Assembly: GCA_020633465.1 (NCBI GenBank)
Contig: JACKDN010000037.1
Coordinates: 10,902 to 74,901 of the forward strand
DNA: 64,000 nucleotides
Direction: 5' to 3'
From: Myxococcales bacterium
GTDB lineage: Bacteria; Myxococcota_A; Bradymonadia; UBA7976; UBA1532
Shown piece after piece: positions 1 to 8,760 of this stretch (position 1 is the stretch's first letter; each line of letters begins with the position of its first letter). The position numbers and the translations under genes were made by a program. The notes beneath the pieces were generated by a model. It ran no database searches. It was given only the letters and a program-made list of their open reading frames with translations, and had not been told where the DNA came from.

Positions 1-616
1 GGGCGGCGAGGGCCGAACCCGACCTCTCGAGGCTCGGTCGCTCCGCCGGCGGCTCCCGGTACGCCGCGATGGGCAGCGTCGCGAACACGAGCTGCAGCGC
101 CATCAGCAGGAAGGCCACGCGCCAGCCGAGCAGGTCGATCACCATCAACAGCACGCCGCCGCTGAGGATCATCCCCAGCCGATAGCCCGCCACCTGCACG
201 CCGTTGCCCAGCCCGCGCTCGCTGGGCGCCAGCACGTCCACCGCCAGCCCGTCGGTGGCGATGTCCTGCGTGGCCGACACCAGGTTGACGACGATGACCA
301 CCGCCAGCACCGCCGCGAAGTCGACGTCGGGCTCGATGAAGGCGAGCACCACCATCAGCCCGATGGCCAGCCCCTGCAGCGGCAGGATCCACGCGCGCCG
401 CCGCCCCACCCGCCGCCCGCCGGCGCGGTCGACGAAGGGCGCCCAGAGGAACTTGAGCGCCCAGGGCAGGAACAGCAGCGTCGTCAGCCCGATGTCCTCG
501 AGCGAGATGCCGCGCTGCCGCATCACCGCCGGCAGCCCCGCGGTGAAGAAGCCGTAGGGCACGCCCTGCGCCAGGTACAGGCAGGCCAGCAGGCCCAGCT
601 TGGTCGAGCGCGTCAC
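1..616 (-). CDS. MFS transporter, AmpG-like (3' part cut by window edge)
   Basis: Major facilitator permease of the AmpG type, predicted in the inner membrane; AmpG proteins import muropeptides, but this member's substrate is unknown. The 205 visible residues contain several hydrophobic helices, the MFS loop signature between helices 2 and 3 (WAPFVDRAGGRRVGRRRAW) and the AmpG-family stretch SATQDIATDGLAVDVLAP. The GTG start at 616 shares bases with the stop of the upstream TetR gene (GTGA overlap), so the two are translationally coupled and the permease is probably the TetR target. The C-terminal half lies outside the window. No stop codon is seen in the visible part. Confidence 0.8.
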   Translation of the reverse strand, partial: MTRSTKLGLLACLYLAQGVPYGFFTAGLPAVMRQRGISLEDIGLTTLLFLPWALKFLWAPFVDRAGGRRVGRRRAWILPLQGLAIGLMVVLAFIEPDVDFAAVLAVVIVVNLVSATQDIATDGLAVDVLAPSERGLGNGVQVAGYRLGMILSGGVLLMVIDLLGWRVAFLLMALQLVFATLPIAAYREPPAERPSLERSGSALAA

Positions 617-1206
617 GTCAGAAGCCCCCGCGCCATGCGCCGCACCGTCGCGGCCGCCTCACCCGGCCCCACCACGCCCGGCGCCGCGTGCGCCAGGTGG
701 AAGGCGCCCTCGAGCGCGCACAGCAGCCCGGTCGCCACGGCGCCCGCGCCGTCGGCCGGCCGACCGAGCTGCCGGCACACCGCCGCCACCCGGTCGGTCA
801 GCTCGTCCCGCGCCTCGGCCACCGCCGCCCGATACGGATCGGCCACCGCCGGCAGCCGCTGCGCCTCGGCCCCGATCTGCGCCCAGCACGCCGCCGCCGC
901 CGGATCCGCGTCGTCCCCCAGCGCCGCCACCGCGTCCACGAACGCGTCCAGCCGCGCCCACGCGTCGTCGGCGTCGACCAAGCGCCGCTGATAGCGCGCC
1001 CGGAACCCCTCGACCAGCCGCTCGACGAGAGCGACGAGGATCGCCTGCTTGTGGGCGAAGTGATAGTGCACGAGCCCCGGCGCCAGGCCGGCCGCCTTGG
1101 CGATCGCCGTCACCGACGCCCGCTCGTACCCTTTGTCGGCCATCACGCGCTGCAGGCCCGCCAGGATCTGCGCGCGGCGCTCGTCGGTGTTGGTGGGGCG
1201 GGGCAT
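613..1206 (-). CDS. TetR/AcrR family transcriptional regulator
   Basis: One-component repressor of 197 residues. The N-terminal helix-turn-helix covers about residues 10-55 and ends in the typical GLVHYHFAHKQAIL signature, close to the BetI subgroup. The C-terminal helical domain is the ligand/dimer part. The frame is open further upstream, to 1263, but the ATG at 1206 is preferred: it begins MPRPTNTDERR just before the HTH and leaves a 16-bp inverted repeat upstream as a likely autoregulatory operator. The stop overlaps the GTG start of the MFS gene by four bases. It probably represses its own two-gene operon; the ligand is unknown. Confidence 0.85.
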   Translation of the reverse strand: MPRPTNTDERRAQILAGLQRVMADKGYERASVTAIAKAAGLAPGLVHYHFAHKQAILVALVERLVEGFRARYQRRLVDADDAWARLDAFVDAVAALGDDADPAAAACWAQIGAEAQRLPAVADPYRAAVAEARDELTDRVAAVCRQLGRPADGAGAVATGLLCALEGAFHLAHAAPGVVGPGEAAATVRRMARGLLT

Positions 1207-1222
1207 CGACGGCCTCGTTAAG

Positions 1223-1238
1223 TTGGTTGACCAACCAA
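1223..1238. promoter_or_regulatory. Candidate TetR operator palindrome
   Basis: Perfect 7-bp inverted repeat TTGGTTG / CAACCAA with a 2-base centre, 17 bp upstream of the tetR start and about 100 bp upstream of the divergent gene at 1337. Size, symmetry and position fit a TetR-family operator. Binding is inferred only. Confidence 0.55.
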
Positions 1239-1336
1239 TATTGGATTTCGGGTGGCGGATCAAGGCGAAGTGGATGGAACGCCGCCCCCCGCTCGACGCG
1301 CGCCACTACGTGGCTTAGCCTCCCCGCAGAGGGCTC

Positions 1337-3322
1337 ATGACGACCGACGAGATCGACAAGCTGCGGGAAGGTTGGGACTTCGAGGCGAAGCTAGCGGCCG
1401 GCCGGGATGGCCGCGGCGCGGTCCCGGACTCGGTCTGGGAGACCTACAGCGCGATGGCGAACACGTCCGGTGGCCTCATTCTGTTGGGCGCCAAGGAGCG
1501 CAGAGACGGCTCCCTCGATCTGCGTGGCGTTGTCGATCCAGAACGAGTCGAGAGCGAACTCTGGAATCTGATCCAGAATCCGCAGAAGGTCAGCGCCAAC
1601 ATCCTCCGCCGCCACGATGTCGAGCGTCTCCAGATCGGCGACGCGTCCCTCCTGCTCATCCGGGTCCCAAAGGCCGAGCGTGAAGACCGGCCAGTCTTCG
1701 TCAACGGGTCCTGGGAGCGCGGAACCTACCTGCGCGTGCACGAGGGCGACCGCCGCGCGCGCCCCGACGTCGCGCGTCGTATGCTCGCCGACAGCGTCAG
1801 GGGGCGTGACGCGAACCTGCTCGCCGACTACACGGTGGACGACCTTAACCCGGCCAGCGTGAGGCGTTATCGCGAGTACTTCGCCACGCGTCGGCCGGAA
1901 CACACGTTCCTGGAGAAGGACGATGCGGGCTTCCTCGAGGCTGTCGGCGCAGTGCGGCGCGAGCGGCGCGAGCCGTTGACCCCGCGGCCGACGTGGGCCG
2001 GCCTCTGGATGCTGGGCGAGGAAGCGTCAATCCGAGAAGTTCTGCCGCACTGGCATCTCAGCTTCAAAGAGCTTCCCGACGAGCCCGACGACCGGCGCAG
2101 GTGGCTCGACCGCGTCCATCCCGACGGCACCTGGAACGCCAACCTCTTCGAGTTCTATCTTCGGACCATCGTGAAGTTGCACGACGGCCTCAAGGTTCCG
2201 TTCGCGGTCGAGCAGGGCCAGTACCGCGTGGACGAGACGGCCGTGCACATCGCGGTGCGGGAGGCCCTCGTCAACACGCTGGTCCATGCTGACTATCAGG
2301 GCACGACGGGGGTTCGCGTCGTGAAGCGGCGGTCGGGCTTCGAGTTCGTCAACCCGGGCCTCCTGCTCGTGACCCCGGAGCAGGTTTGGAAGGGTGGCGT
2401 GAGCGAGGCACGCAACCCCGCGCTCCAGCGCCTCTTCGGCCTGCTGAAGGTGGGAGAACGGGAGGGGTCGGGCGGACCAGCAATGCGCATGGCCTGGCGC
2501 GAACAGCACTGGCGCGCGCCGCGGATCTGGGAGGACACCGAGCACGGTGAGACGCACCTTCGTCTTCCGCTGGAGAGCCTGCTGCCCGATTGGGCCATCC
2601 GCGACCTCGTCCAACGGTGGGGCGCTCAGTTCACCTCCCAGGACGAGTTGGGTCGCTCGATCTTGGTCACGGCAGAAGTGGAACGCAGCGTCGACCACCA
2701 GCGGGTTCGGGAACTGAGCGATGCGCACCCACGTGAAATCACCTTGAAACTCCAGCAGTTGGTGCGCCAGGGGCTCCTCGGCGCGTCCGGTGGAATGCGC
2801 AGCAAGGCGTACGCTCCCTGTGGGCGTGCCCCGCTTCCGCTCTTCACGGACTTGGATGCAGTCGGCAAACGCGACCAGGCGTCTACTGAGCGTAGCAATG
2901 CCCACACCTCGGCCCGTAATGCCCACACCTCGGCCGCTAATGCCCACACCTCGGCCGCTAATGCCCACACCTCGGCCGCTAATGCCCACACCTCGGACGA
3001 CGACGCCGGTCCATCGGCGGACGAAGATGCACCCGTCGACGGCGGCGCCGCGATCCTGGGTCCGGCCTTGCGCCGGGTGCAGCGTCGTCAGAAAGCTCCC
3101 CGCGCCTGGATCGAGGCCGCCATCCTCGAATACTGCAGCCCCGACTACCGGACCGCGCAGGCGATCGCCGATGCGATTGGCCGGTCCATCTGGTCGGTGA
3201 AGAGCCGATACCTACCCGACCTGGTCGCATCGGGGCGCATCCAGCCCCGCTACCCGCACTTGCCGAACCACCCCGCACAGGCGTACCGAACGCACTCTGC
3301 GGACGAACCGCCCCCGGGGTGA
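1337..3322 (+). CDS. AlbA_2/Schlafen-type ATP-binding putative regulator
   Basis: 661-residue protein of the family annotated as putative DNA-binding/ATP-binding transcriptional regulators. Residues about 10-135 match the AlbA_2 (divergent AAA-4, Schlafen-like) domain, with WDFEAKLA and SAMANTSGGLILLGAK. Residues about 300-400 match the HATPase_c_4 segment, with VREALVNTLVHADY and FVNPGLLLV. A winged-helix-like segment follows. Residues 521-555 are five copies of a 7-residue unit (NAHTSAA-like) encoded by a perfect 21-bp DNA repeat, and the last 70 residues form another small helical domain. The upstream gene is divergent. Base composition looks less GC-rich than its neighbours by eye, which would fit acquisition by transfer. 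Target genes are unknown. Confidence 0.75.
   Translation: MTTDEIDKLREGWDFEAKLAAGRDGRGAVPDSVWETYSAMANTSGGLILLGAKERRDGSLDLRGVVDPERVESELWNLIQNPQKVSANILRRHDVERLQIGDASLLLIRVPKAEREDRPVFVNGSWERGTYLRVHEGDRRARPDVARRMLADSVRGRDANLLADYTVDDLNPASVRRYREYFATRRPEHTFLEKDDAGFLEAVGAVRRERREPLTPRPTWAGLWMLGEEASIREVLPHWHLSFKELPDEPDDRRRWLDRVHPDGTWNANLFEFYLRTIVKLHDGLKVPFAVEQGQYRVDETAVHIAVREALVNTLVHADYQGTTGVRVVKRRSGFEFVNPGLLLVTPEQVWKGGVSEARNPALQRLFGLLKVGEREGSGGPAMRMAWREQHWRAPRIWEDTEHGETHLRLPLESLLPDWAIRDLVQRWGAQFTSQDELGRSILVTAEVERSVDHQRVRELSDAHPREITLKLQQLVRQGLLGASGGMRSKAYAPCGRAPLPLFTDLDAVGKRDQASTERSNAHTSARNAHTSAANAHTSAANAHTSAANAHTSDDDAGPSADEDAPVDGGAAILGPALRRVQRRQKAPRAWIEAAILEYCSPDYRTAQAIADAIGRSIWSVKSRYLPDLVASGRIQPRYPHLPNHPAQAYRTHSADEPPPG
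2897..3001 (+). repeat. 21-bp in-frame tandem repeat, five units
   Basis: Five head-to-tail copies of a 21-bp unit beginning AATGCCCACACCTCGG. The middle copies are identical and the end copies differ in their last bases. It encodes the NAHTSAA repeats of the AlbA_2 protein. Near-identity at the DNA level suggests recent expansion by slippage. Confidence 0.95.
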
Positions 3323-3326
3323 AGGC

Positions 3327-5672
3327 TTACGGCGTGGGGCGCAGGTCGAAGCGCAAGGTGCGGCCGCCCAGCAGGTCGGCGTGGGTCAGCAGGCGGCCTT
3401 CGACGGGCTCGCCGTCCAAGGTGACGCCGTGCACGTACTGTTCGGCGGCGGTGGCGCCGGGGGCTTCGACGCGCAGGGTGCTGCCGTCGCCGAGGTCGAG
3501 CTCGACGAGGGGGAACAGGGGCGGGCCGATCACGTACGTCTCGGTGCCGGCCAGCGGGTACAGGCCGACCGCCGACAGCAGGTACCACGCGCTCATCGTG
3601 CCGCCGTCGTCGTTGCCGGGCAGGCCGCCGGGGGTGTCGCTGTAGAGCAGGTTCTGGATGCGGCGCACCCAGTAGTCGACGCGGTGCGGGCGGTCGGTCC
3701 AGGCGAATAGCCACGACGCGTGCAGGTCGGGCTCGTTGCCGTGCCAGTAGTAGCCGTCGGGCACGCTGACGTTCACGCGGCCGCCCTCGCGCAGGCCCGA
3801 CCGGCCGAAGAAGGTCTCGAGCGCGTCGCCGAGGGCCGCGGGGCCGCCGAAGGCCTCGGCGAGGCCGGCCGGATCGTGGGGCGCGTAGAAGGCCCAGTGC
3901 CACGCGGTGCCCTCGACGTACTGCACGTCGAAGCTGCGGTCGGCGTTGCCCAGATCGACCATCGACCCGTCGCGCATGCGGTTGCGCATGAAGCCGGTCC
4001 CGGGGTCGAAGGCGTGGCGCCAGTTGTCGCCGCGGGCGCGGTAGCGCGCGGCGTCGGCGTCGCGGCCCAGCCAGGCGGCCAGGTTGGCCAACGCACCGTC
4101 GTTGTAGGCGTACTCGAGCGTCGACGACACCGCGCGGCCGTTGTGCTCGTAGGGCACGTAGCCCAGCGCGAGGTAGTCCTCGATGCCGCCGCGGCCGCCG
4201 AAGCGCGTGCCCTCGGGCGGGCGGCCGTCGGCGGTGCGCTGCAGCAGCGTCAGCGCGCGGTCGTAGTCGACGCCCTCGACGCCCTTCAGCGCGGCGTCGG
4301 CGAACACGATGTCGGCGCTGGTGCCGATCATGCCGCCGGTGTAGCTGATCGCGGCCGGCCAGCGCGGCACGGCGCCGCCGTCGTCGGCCATGGCCATCAG
4401 CGAGCGCAGGCTGTCGCGCTGCGTGGCGTGGTCGGTCAGCGACAGCCACGGGTGCAGCGTACGGAAGGTGTCCCACAGCGACAGGTCGGTCAGGTAGGTG
4501 AAGTCATCGGCGGCGTGCACCTCGCCGTCGAGGCCGCGGTAGCGCCCGTCGAGGCCGCTGTAGCGGGTGGGCATGCGGTAGACGTTGTAGAGCGCCGTGT
4601 AGAAGCTGCGCCGCAGCGCCTCGGTGCCGCCGCCGATGCGCACGCCGGCGGCCTTCTCGGCCCAGGCTGCGCGGGCGTCGGCCGCGACGTCGTCGAAGGG
4701 CCGCGCGTCCACGTCGGCCCGGTGCGCGCGCGCCGACTCGAGGTCGACCGGCGACAGCCCCACGTCCAGCCGCACGTCGGCCGCGTCGAACACCCACACC
4801 TGACCGCGCTCGTCGTCCTGCGCCCAGTCACGCCGATCGACCGGCGGCGGCGTCGCGCGGATGGAGAAGAACATCACGAAGGGCCGCGTGCGCCCGGTGT
4901 AGCTGCCGGCGTACTCGATGCGCCCCTCCATGCCGTCGTCGGTGGGCGTGTACTCGGCGGTGATGGGACGGTCGGCGATGCGCGCGGCGACGTCGATGCC
5001 CAGGGCGCCCGCGCCGTCGGCGAAGCTGTATTCGTGGACGCCCGCCAGCGCGGTCGCGGTCAGCCTCACCGCCATGGCCGGCGCCTCGAGGTCGGCCTCG
5101 TACACGCCCGGCGTCGCGCGCTGCGCCATCACCGGCGCGTAGGCGCTCCAGGGCTCGGCCGCCTCGGCGTCGGCCAGCGGCACCACGCGCAGGTTGCCGT
5201 AGTCCTCGACGCCGGTGCCCACGAAGTGCAGGTGGCTGAACCCGCGGGTGTCGGGATCATCGAAGTGGAAGCCGCTGAAGTGGTGGAAGTGCGGGTGGAT
5301 GCCGGCCCGCGTGCTGTCCGGGCCCAGCTTGACCAGCCCGTTGGGCACCTGCGCCGCGGGCGTCAGCGCCGCGTAGCCGAAGCCGATGTTGCCGGTGCCG
5401 ATGAACGGGTCGACGGCGTCGAGGGCCTCGGCGGTGTCGATCAGGGGCGGCAGCGGGGGCGGCGGAAGCGGCGCGGCGTCCACGACGGGCGCCGCGTCGG
5501 TCACCGGCGCCGCGTCCACCGGCGGCGTCGCGTCGTCCACCGGCGCCGCGTCGACGACCGCCGCGTCCGCCACCAGTGCCCCGCCGTCGGTCGGCGTGGG
5601 CTGCGAAGCATCGGCCCCACCGTCGTCACAGGCGGCCAGGGCGGCGAACAACATCAGGGTGCGAGCGCGCAT
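3327..5672 (-). CDS. GH92 alpha-mannosidase lipoprotein
   Basis: 781-residue exported glycoside hydrolase family 92 enzyme. This family is Ca2+-dependent, exo-acting, and mostly alpha-1,2-mannosidases that trim N-glycan or mannan chains. The lipoprotein signal (LFAALAAC, lipidated Cys15) is followed by an Asp/Ala/Pro/Val linker to about residue 75. The N-terminal beta-sandwich opens with DPFIGTGNIGFGY, and the (alpha/alpha)6 catalytic domain carries the hallmark PGNDDGGTMSAWYLLSAVGL near the C terminus. The ATG at 5672 is preferred over a TTG at 5681. It stands alone, facing the AlbA_2 gene tail to tail. A likely role is scavenging mannose from eukaryotic or fungal glycans at the cell surface. 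Confidence 0.92.
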   Translation of the reverse strand: MRARTLMLFAALAACDDGGADASQPTPTDGGALVADAAVVDAAPVDDATPPVDAAPVTDAAPVVDAAPLPPPPLPPLIDTAEALDAVDPFIGTGNIGFGYAALTPAAQVPNGLVKLGPDSTRAGIHPHFHHFSGFHFDDPDTRGFSHLHFVGTGVEDYGNLRVVPLADAEAAEPWSAYAPVMAQRATPGVYEADLEAPAMAVRLTATALAGVHEYSFADGAGALGIDVAARIADRPITAEYTPTDDGMEGRIEYAGSYTGRTRPFVMFFSIRATPPPVDRRDWAQDDERGQVWVFDAADVRLDVGLSPVDLESARAHRADVDARPFDDVAADARAAWAEKAAGVRIGGGTEALRRSFYTALYNVYRMPTRYSGLDGRYRGLDGEVHAADDFTYLTDLSLWDTFRTLHPWLSLTDHATQRDSLRSLMAMADDGGAVPRWPAAISYTGGMIGTSADIVFADAALKGVEGVDYDRALTLLQRTADGRPPEGTRFGGRGGIEDYLALGYVPYEHNGRAVSSTLEYAYNDGALANLAAWLGRDADAARYRARGDNWRHAFDPGTGFMRNRMRDGSMVDLGNADRSFDVQYVEGTAWHWAFYAPHDPAGLAEAFGGPAALGDALETFFGRSGLREGGRVNVSVPDGYYWHGNEPDLHASWLFAWTDRPHRVDYWVRRIQNLLYSDTPGGLPGNDDGGTMSAWYLLSAVGLYPLAGTETYVIGPPLFPLVELDLGDGSTLRVEAPGATAAEQYVHGVTLDGEPVEGRLLTHADLLGGRTLRFDLRPTP

Positions 5673-5711
5673 GCCAGACAACCTAGCGATTTTCGCGTTC
5701 GGGCGCTCGCT

Positions 5712-6461
5712 TCAAGGCACCGCGGCCGCCCACAAACCCAGCGCCACCAGCCGCGGCCGCAGCGTCTCGCGCCAGGTGCGCGCCAGCACCAGCGCCTGGC
5801 GCCGCGGCGTGAACAGCCCCAGCGCCGCGTGGGCCGGCTCGTCTTCCAGCACCCGCTCGGCCGGTGGCACGCCGGCCAGCGCGTCCTCGGCGCGGCGCAG
5901 GTGGGGCCGGACGCAGGCCTCGGTGAAGGCGGCCCACTCGGCCCGCTCGGCGGGCGAACACGCGGCCAGCGTCCGCTCGACCAGGGGTACGTCGCCGGCG
6001 CCGTGCCCGGCCTCGTCGCCGAGGATCGCCCGCACCACGTGCCCACAGACACCGTCGCCCGCCCGCCTGGCGAGATCGTCGAGGTACCCCACCGACAGCG
6101 TCTCGTTCACCACCAGCATCGAGATCGCGGTGCCCATCGCGCGCTGCGCGGCCGGCGCGCGCCGGAAGGCCTCGGGCGCGGGCAGGTCGAGCGGCGTCGG
6201 CCGCCCGGGCTGCCCGCCGAGCGCCCGCACCACGTCCTCGCACAGCGCGACGTGGCGCAGCTCGTCGCGCACCATGTCGAGGGCCGCCTCGATCTCGGGG
6301 CGCGGCGCGTCCACCGCCAACAGCTCGTGCACGTAGCGGGCGAGCGCCTGCGCCGATCGATGCTCGGTGTGCACGCGCTCGGCCCACACGCCGCGCGCGC
6401 GCTCCACCAGCGCCGGATCGTGCGACTCGCGGGCGAAGGCTTCCGACGCGCTGGCCCCCAT
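5712..6461 (-). CDS. Ferritin-like diiron protein (paralogue 1)
   Basis: 249-residue helical protein with a full diiron ligand set: E33, E67xxH70 (DELRH), E120 (VVNETLS) and E150xxH153 (DEAGH). This is the ferritin-like/rubrerythrin fold pattern. The family use is not certain; such four-helix diiron proteins can be oxidases, oxygenases or iron handlers. A strong GAGGAGGG Shine-Dalgarno precedes the ATG. It is divergent from the lipoprotein at 6545, and a second ferritin-like protein with the same spacing of ligands lies at 7508-8215, so the two look like diverged duplicates. No signal peptide is seen, so it is probably cytoplasmic. Confidence 0.75.
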   Translation of the reverse strand: MGASASEAFARESHDPALVERARGVWAERVHTEHRSAQALARYVHELLAVDAPRPEIEAALDMVRDELRHVALCEDVVRALGGQPGRPTPLDLPAPEAFRRAPAAQRAMGTAISMLVVNETLSVGYLDDLARRAGDGVCGHVVRAILGDEAGHGAGDVPLVERTLAACSPAERAEWAAFTEACVRPHLRRAEDALAGVPPAERVLEDEPAHAALGLFTPRRQALVLARTWRETLRPRLVALGLWAAAVP

Positions 6462-6544
6462 GGCGTCCCTCCTCGGCGTTCCGTGTAAGCTAGGCGACCA
6501 CGTCGCGTCGAGTCGCGCGGCGCAGCGGCGACGGGAGATGCGGG

Positions 6545-7504
6545 ATGAGACAGCGTTGGATCGGGCGCGGCGTGATCGTCGGCGTCGGCGTGGGGGCCGC
6601 GGGCTGCGTGGCCGACCCGAAGCCCATCGAAGAGACCGAGGACGCGAGCGCCGACCGCCTGGACGCCGCCCCGGCCCGCGACGACGGCGCGCCGCCGGTG
6701 CGCCCCGACGCCGCCGCGCCCCGCCCCGACGCCGCGCCCCGCCCCGACGCCGCCACCCGCCCCGACGCCGCGTCCCCCGTCCCGGACGCCGCGGCCCCGC
6801 CGGTCGACGCCAGCCCGCCCCTCGGCTGTCCGGCCCCGCGCGCGGGCCACTGGCTGTCCTTCTGCTTCGTCCGCGATCCCCTGGGACCCCTCGATCCGCC
6901 CGATCCCGACGCCGAGCCCGGGCTGCGCTTCGAGGGCACCGTCACCGGCCTGTCCGACGTGCCCCCCGACGGGCTGCCGTGCCGCATCGTCGGCTCGGAC
7001 ACACCCCCCTCGCCGGCCGCGAGCCTGTACGTCTCGCTCGAGGACGCCGACGGCGTCCGGTGGACCGTGGGCATCAACCTGGCCGCCGACCTCGGCGCCC
7101 CGGCGCTGCCCATCGCGCCGGGCGACCAGATCAGCGTCACGCTCGTGCACGAGCTGGGCGACTGGGGCGACAGCCGCGGCCAGCTGACCCTGCTGCGCGA
7201 CGATCAGACCCTGGCCTTCCTGGCCCAGGGCGGCTTCTCGCCCGGTCAGCTGTCGGCGCCCGGCCTCAGCTTCCCGGCGAGCCCCGTGCGCTGCGTCGAG
7301 GAGGACGAGATCTGCCGCGTCCACCACCGCGATCTGGCCGTCGAAGCGGACGGCGAGCGGGCCACCCTCGACGCGCCCCGCGTGCCGGTCCGGGTGGGGC
7401 CCTTCGAGGTCACCCGAGGCGACGTGCTGCGCCTCGAGGATCTCGGCGCGTGCAACTTCGGCTACGCCAGCGAGACCGAGGTCGCGGCCTTCCGCGTGGA
7501 GTGA
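6545..7504 (+). CDS. Lipoprotein with Arg-Pro-Asp-Ala repeats, unknown function
   Basis: 319-residue predicted lipoprotein (signal with lipidated Cys21, VGVGAAGC). A linker of repeated RPDAA units runs to about residue 95 and is followed by a folded C-terminal domain with four or more Cys (CPAPRAGHW, CRIVGSD, CVEEDEICRVH, CNFGY). The C-terminal domain resembles no family recognised here; the Cys could form disulfides in the periplasm or at the surface. It lies between two ferritin-like genes and is transcribed divergently from the first. A gggag Shine-Dalgarno precedes the ATG. Confidence 0.6.
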   Translation: MRQRWIGRGVIVGVGVGAAGCVADPKPIEETEDASADRLDAAPARDDGAPPVRPDAAAPRPDAAPRPDAATRPDAASPVPDAAAPPVDASPPLGCPAPRAGHWLSFCFVRDPLGPLDPPDPDAEPGLRFEGTVTGLSDVPPDGLPCRIVGSDTPPSPAASLYVSLEDADGVRWTVGINLAADLGAPALPIAPGDQISVTLVHELGDWGDSRGQLTLLRDDQTLAFLAQGGFSPGQLSAPGLSFPASPVRCVEEDEICRVHHRDLAVEADGERATLDAPRVPVRVGPFEVTRGDVLRLEDLGACNFGYASETEVAAFRVE

Positions 7505-7507
7505 GCC

Positions 7508-8215
7508 TCACCCGCCCCACGCCGCGCGCGCGTCGACGCCGCGCTCGGCGAACCAGGGCACGTACTGCCGCTCGAAGGTCGCCGCCAGCACCTCGGCGTA
7601 AGCGGCGGCGTCCATCAGCCCCCAGGCGCGCTCCTCGGCGGTGACGGGCGTGGCGTCGGCGCCGGGGCCGGCGTACAGGCCCCGCAGCTCGGCGAACATG
7701 GCGGGCAGCGCGGCCTGCACCGCAGCGACCACCGCGTCGGCGTCGGGCGCCGTGTCGAGCAGCCAGTCCAAGAGCGTCCAGCCGAAGTCGCGGTGGCGCA
7801 CCTCGTCGCGCAGCACGCGGTCGAGGGCCTCGCGGGCCGCGGGCGCCGTGCAGTCGCGGCGCAGCGCCGTGAACAGGGGCACCGCGACGGTCTCGCCGAG
7901 GCAGAAGGCGCGCACGCCGACGCGCAGGACGTCGGCCTCGAGGGGCGCGCCGGGCGTGCGGCGCAGGCCGAGCTGGTCGCGGGGGATGGGCGCGGTGAGG
8001 GCGCCGCCGGCGGCCGCCAGGGTCGCGTGGCTCAGCTCGGCGTGGGTCAGCTCGTCCTCGGCGATGCGCAGGCCGTCGCGCACGAGGTCCGGCGACGCGC
8101 CCATCTGGATCAGCCACAGGGTGAGGTGCTGCGTCAGCGCGCAGCTCTGGTACTCGGCGTGGACGCGGGCGGCCCACTCGCCGCGCACGCGGTCGGTGGC
8201 CGGCGGCGCGCTCAC
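7508..8215 (-). CDS. Ferritin-like diiron protein (paralogue 2)
   Basis: 235-residue protein with the same ligand layout as the 5712-6461 gene: E21, E55xxH58 (DELTH), E108 (CLGETVAV) and E138xxH141 (DEVRH), then a C-terminal extension. The frame is open far upstream, but the GTG at 8215 is chosen because it overlaps the stop of the Cys-rich gene upstream (GTGA) and begins just before the conserved helix. The upstream remainder of the frame is low-complexity antisense sequence. Translational coupling to a secreted Cys-rich repeat protein suggests a joint function, but no reaction can be assigned. Confidence 0.72.
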   Translation of the reverse strand: MSAPPATDRVRGEWAARVHAEYQSCALTQHLTLWLIQMGASPDLVRDGLRIAEDELTHAELSHATLAAAGGALTAPIPRDQLGLRRTPGAPLEADVLRVGVRAFCLGETVAVPLFTALRRDCTAPAAREALDRVLRDEVRHRDFGWTLLDWLLDTAPDADAVVAAVQAALPAMFAELRGLYAGPGADATPVTAEERAWGLMDAAAYAEVLAATFERQYVPWFAERGVDARAAWGG

Positions 8216-8760
8216 TTCGCGGGCGGGCACTTCACGGGCATCGGCGCCGGCGGGTTGCAGGCGACGTCGGGCGGGCAGCGCACGTCGTACACGGCGACGC
8301 AGGTGCCGTCGTCCCGACGGATGATCCGCGCGTCGGGCGGCGCGTCGGGCAGCTCGGGCTGCTTCGGCGGCGGCGGCGGCGCGAACTTCGGGTCGGGCTT
8401 CGGCGGCTCCGGCTTCGCCTCGGGGCACAGCACCTGCCGCGGCGGCGGCGGGTTGCAGGTCGAGGGCGGCGGCGGGCAGCGGAAGTCGGCGGGGAAGGCC
8501 CAGCAGGTGCCGTCGGCGCGCCTCTCCACCGTCTCGGTCGGCCCGGCGGCCGGCGGGCACTGCACCTGCCGCGGGGGCGGCGGGTTGCAGCGCGCGCCCG
8601 GCGGGCAGCGCGTCTCGTAGAACTGCCAGCAGGTACCATCGGGCCGGACGTCCACCTTCGCCCCGTGGGGTGCTGTGGGCAGCTCGGCGGCGGCGTGGCC
8701 GCCAAAGACGCCGGCGGTGACGACGAACGGGGCGGCGAGTCGGCGGGCGCGTGTCTTCAT
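8212..8760 (-). CDS. Exported Cys/Pro-rich triple-repeat protein
   Basis: 182 residues with an N-terminal signal peptide (MKTRARR..., cleavage after about HAAA). Three repeats follow, at about residues 41-70, 83-114 and 150-180. Each has the pattern DGTCW/V-x8-CPPxxxCNPPxPxxVxCP, with four Cys per repeat, and the repeats are separated by Pro/Lys/Glu linkers. The even Cys count suggests intramolecular disulfides in an exported protein. It is co-directional with and coupled to the ferritin-like gene at 7508-8215. The function is unknown; similar small Cys repeat proteins are common in Myxococcota. Confidence 0.65.
   Translation of the reverse strand: MKTRARRLAAPFVVTAGVFGGHAAAELPTAPHGAKVDVRPDGTCWQFYETRCPPGARCNPPPPRQVQCPPAAGPTETVERRADGTCWAFPADFRCPPPPSTCNPPPPRQVLCPEAKPEPPKPDPKFAPPPPPKQPELPDAPPDARIIRRDDGTCVAVYDVRCPPDVACNPPAPMPVKCPPAK

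Noticed and set aside
3720..6488. Open frame of 922 codons on the plus strand
   Set aside because: Antisense to the GH92 and ferritin-like genes, whose frames carry clear domains; its own translation is low-complexity Val/Arg/Gly sequence.
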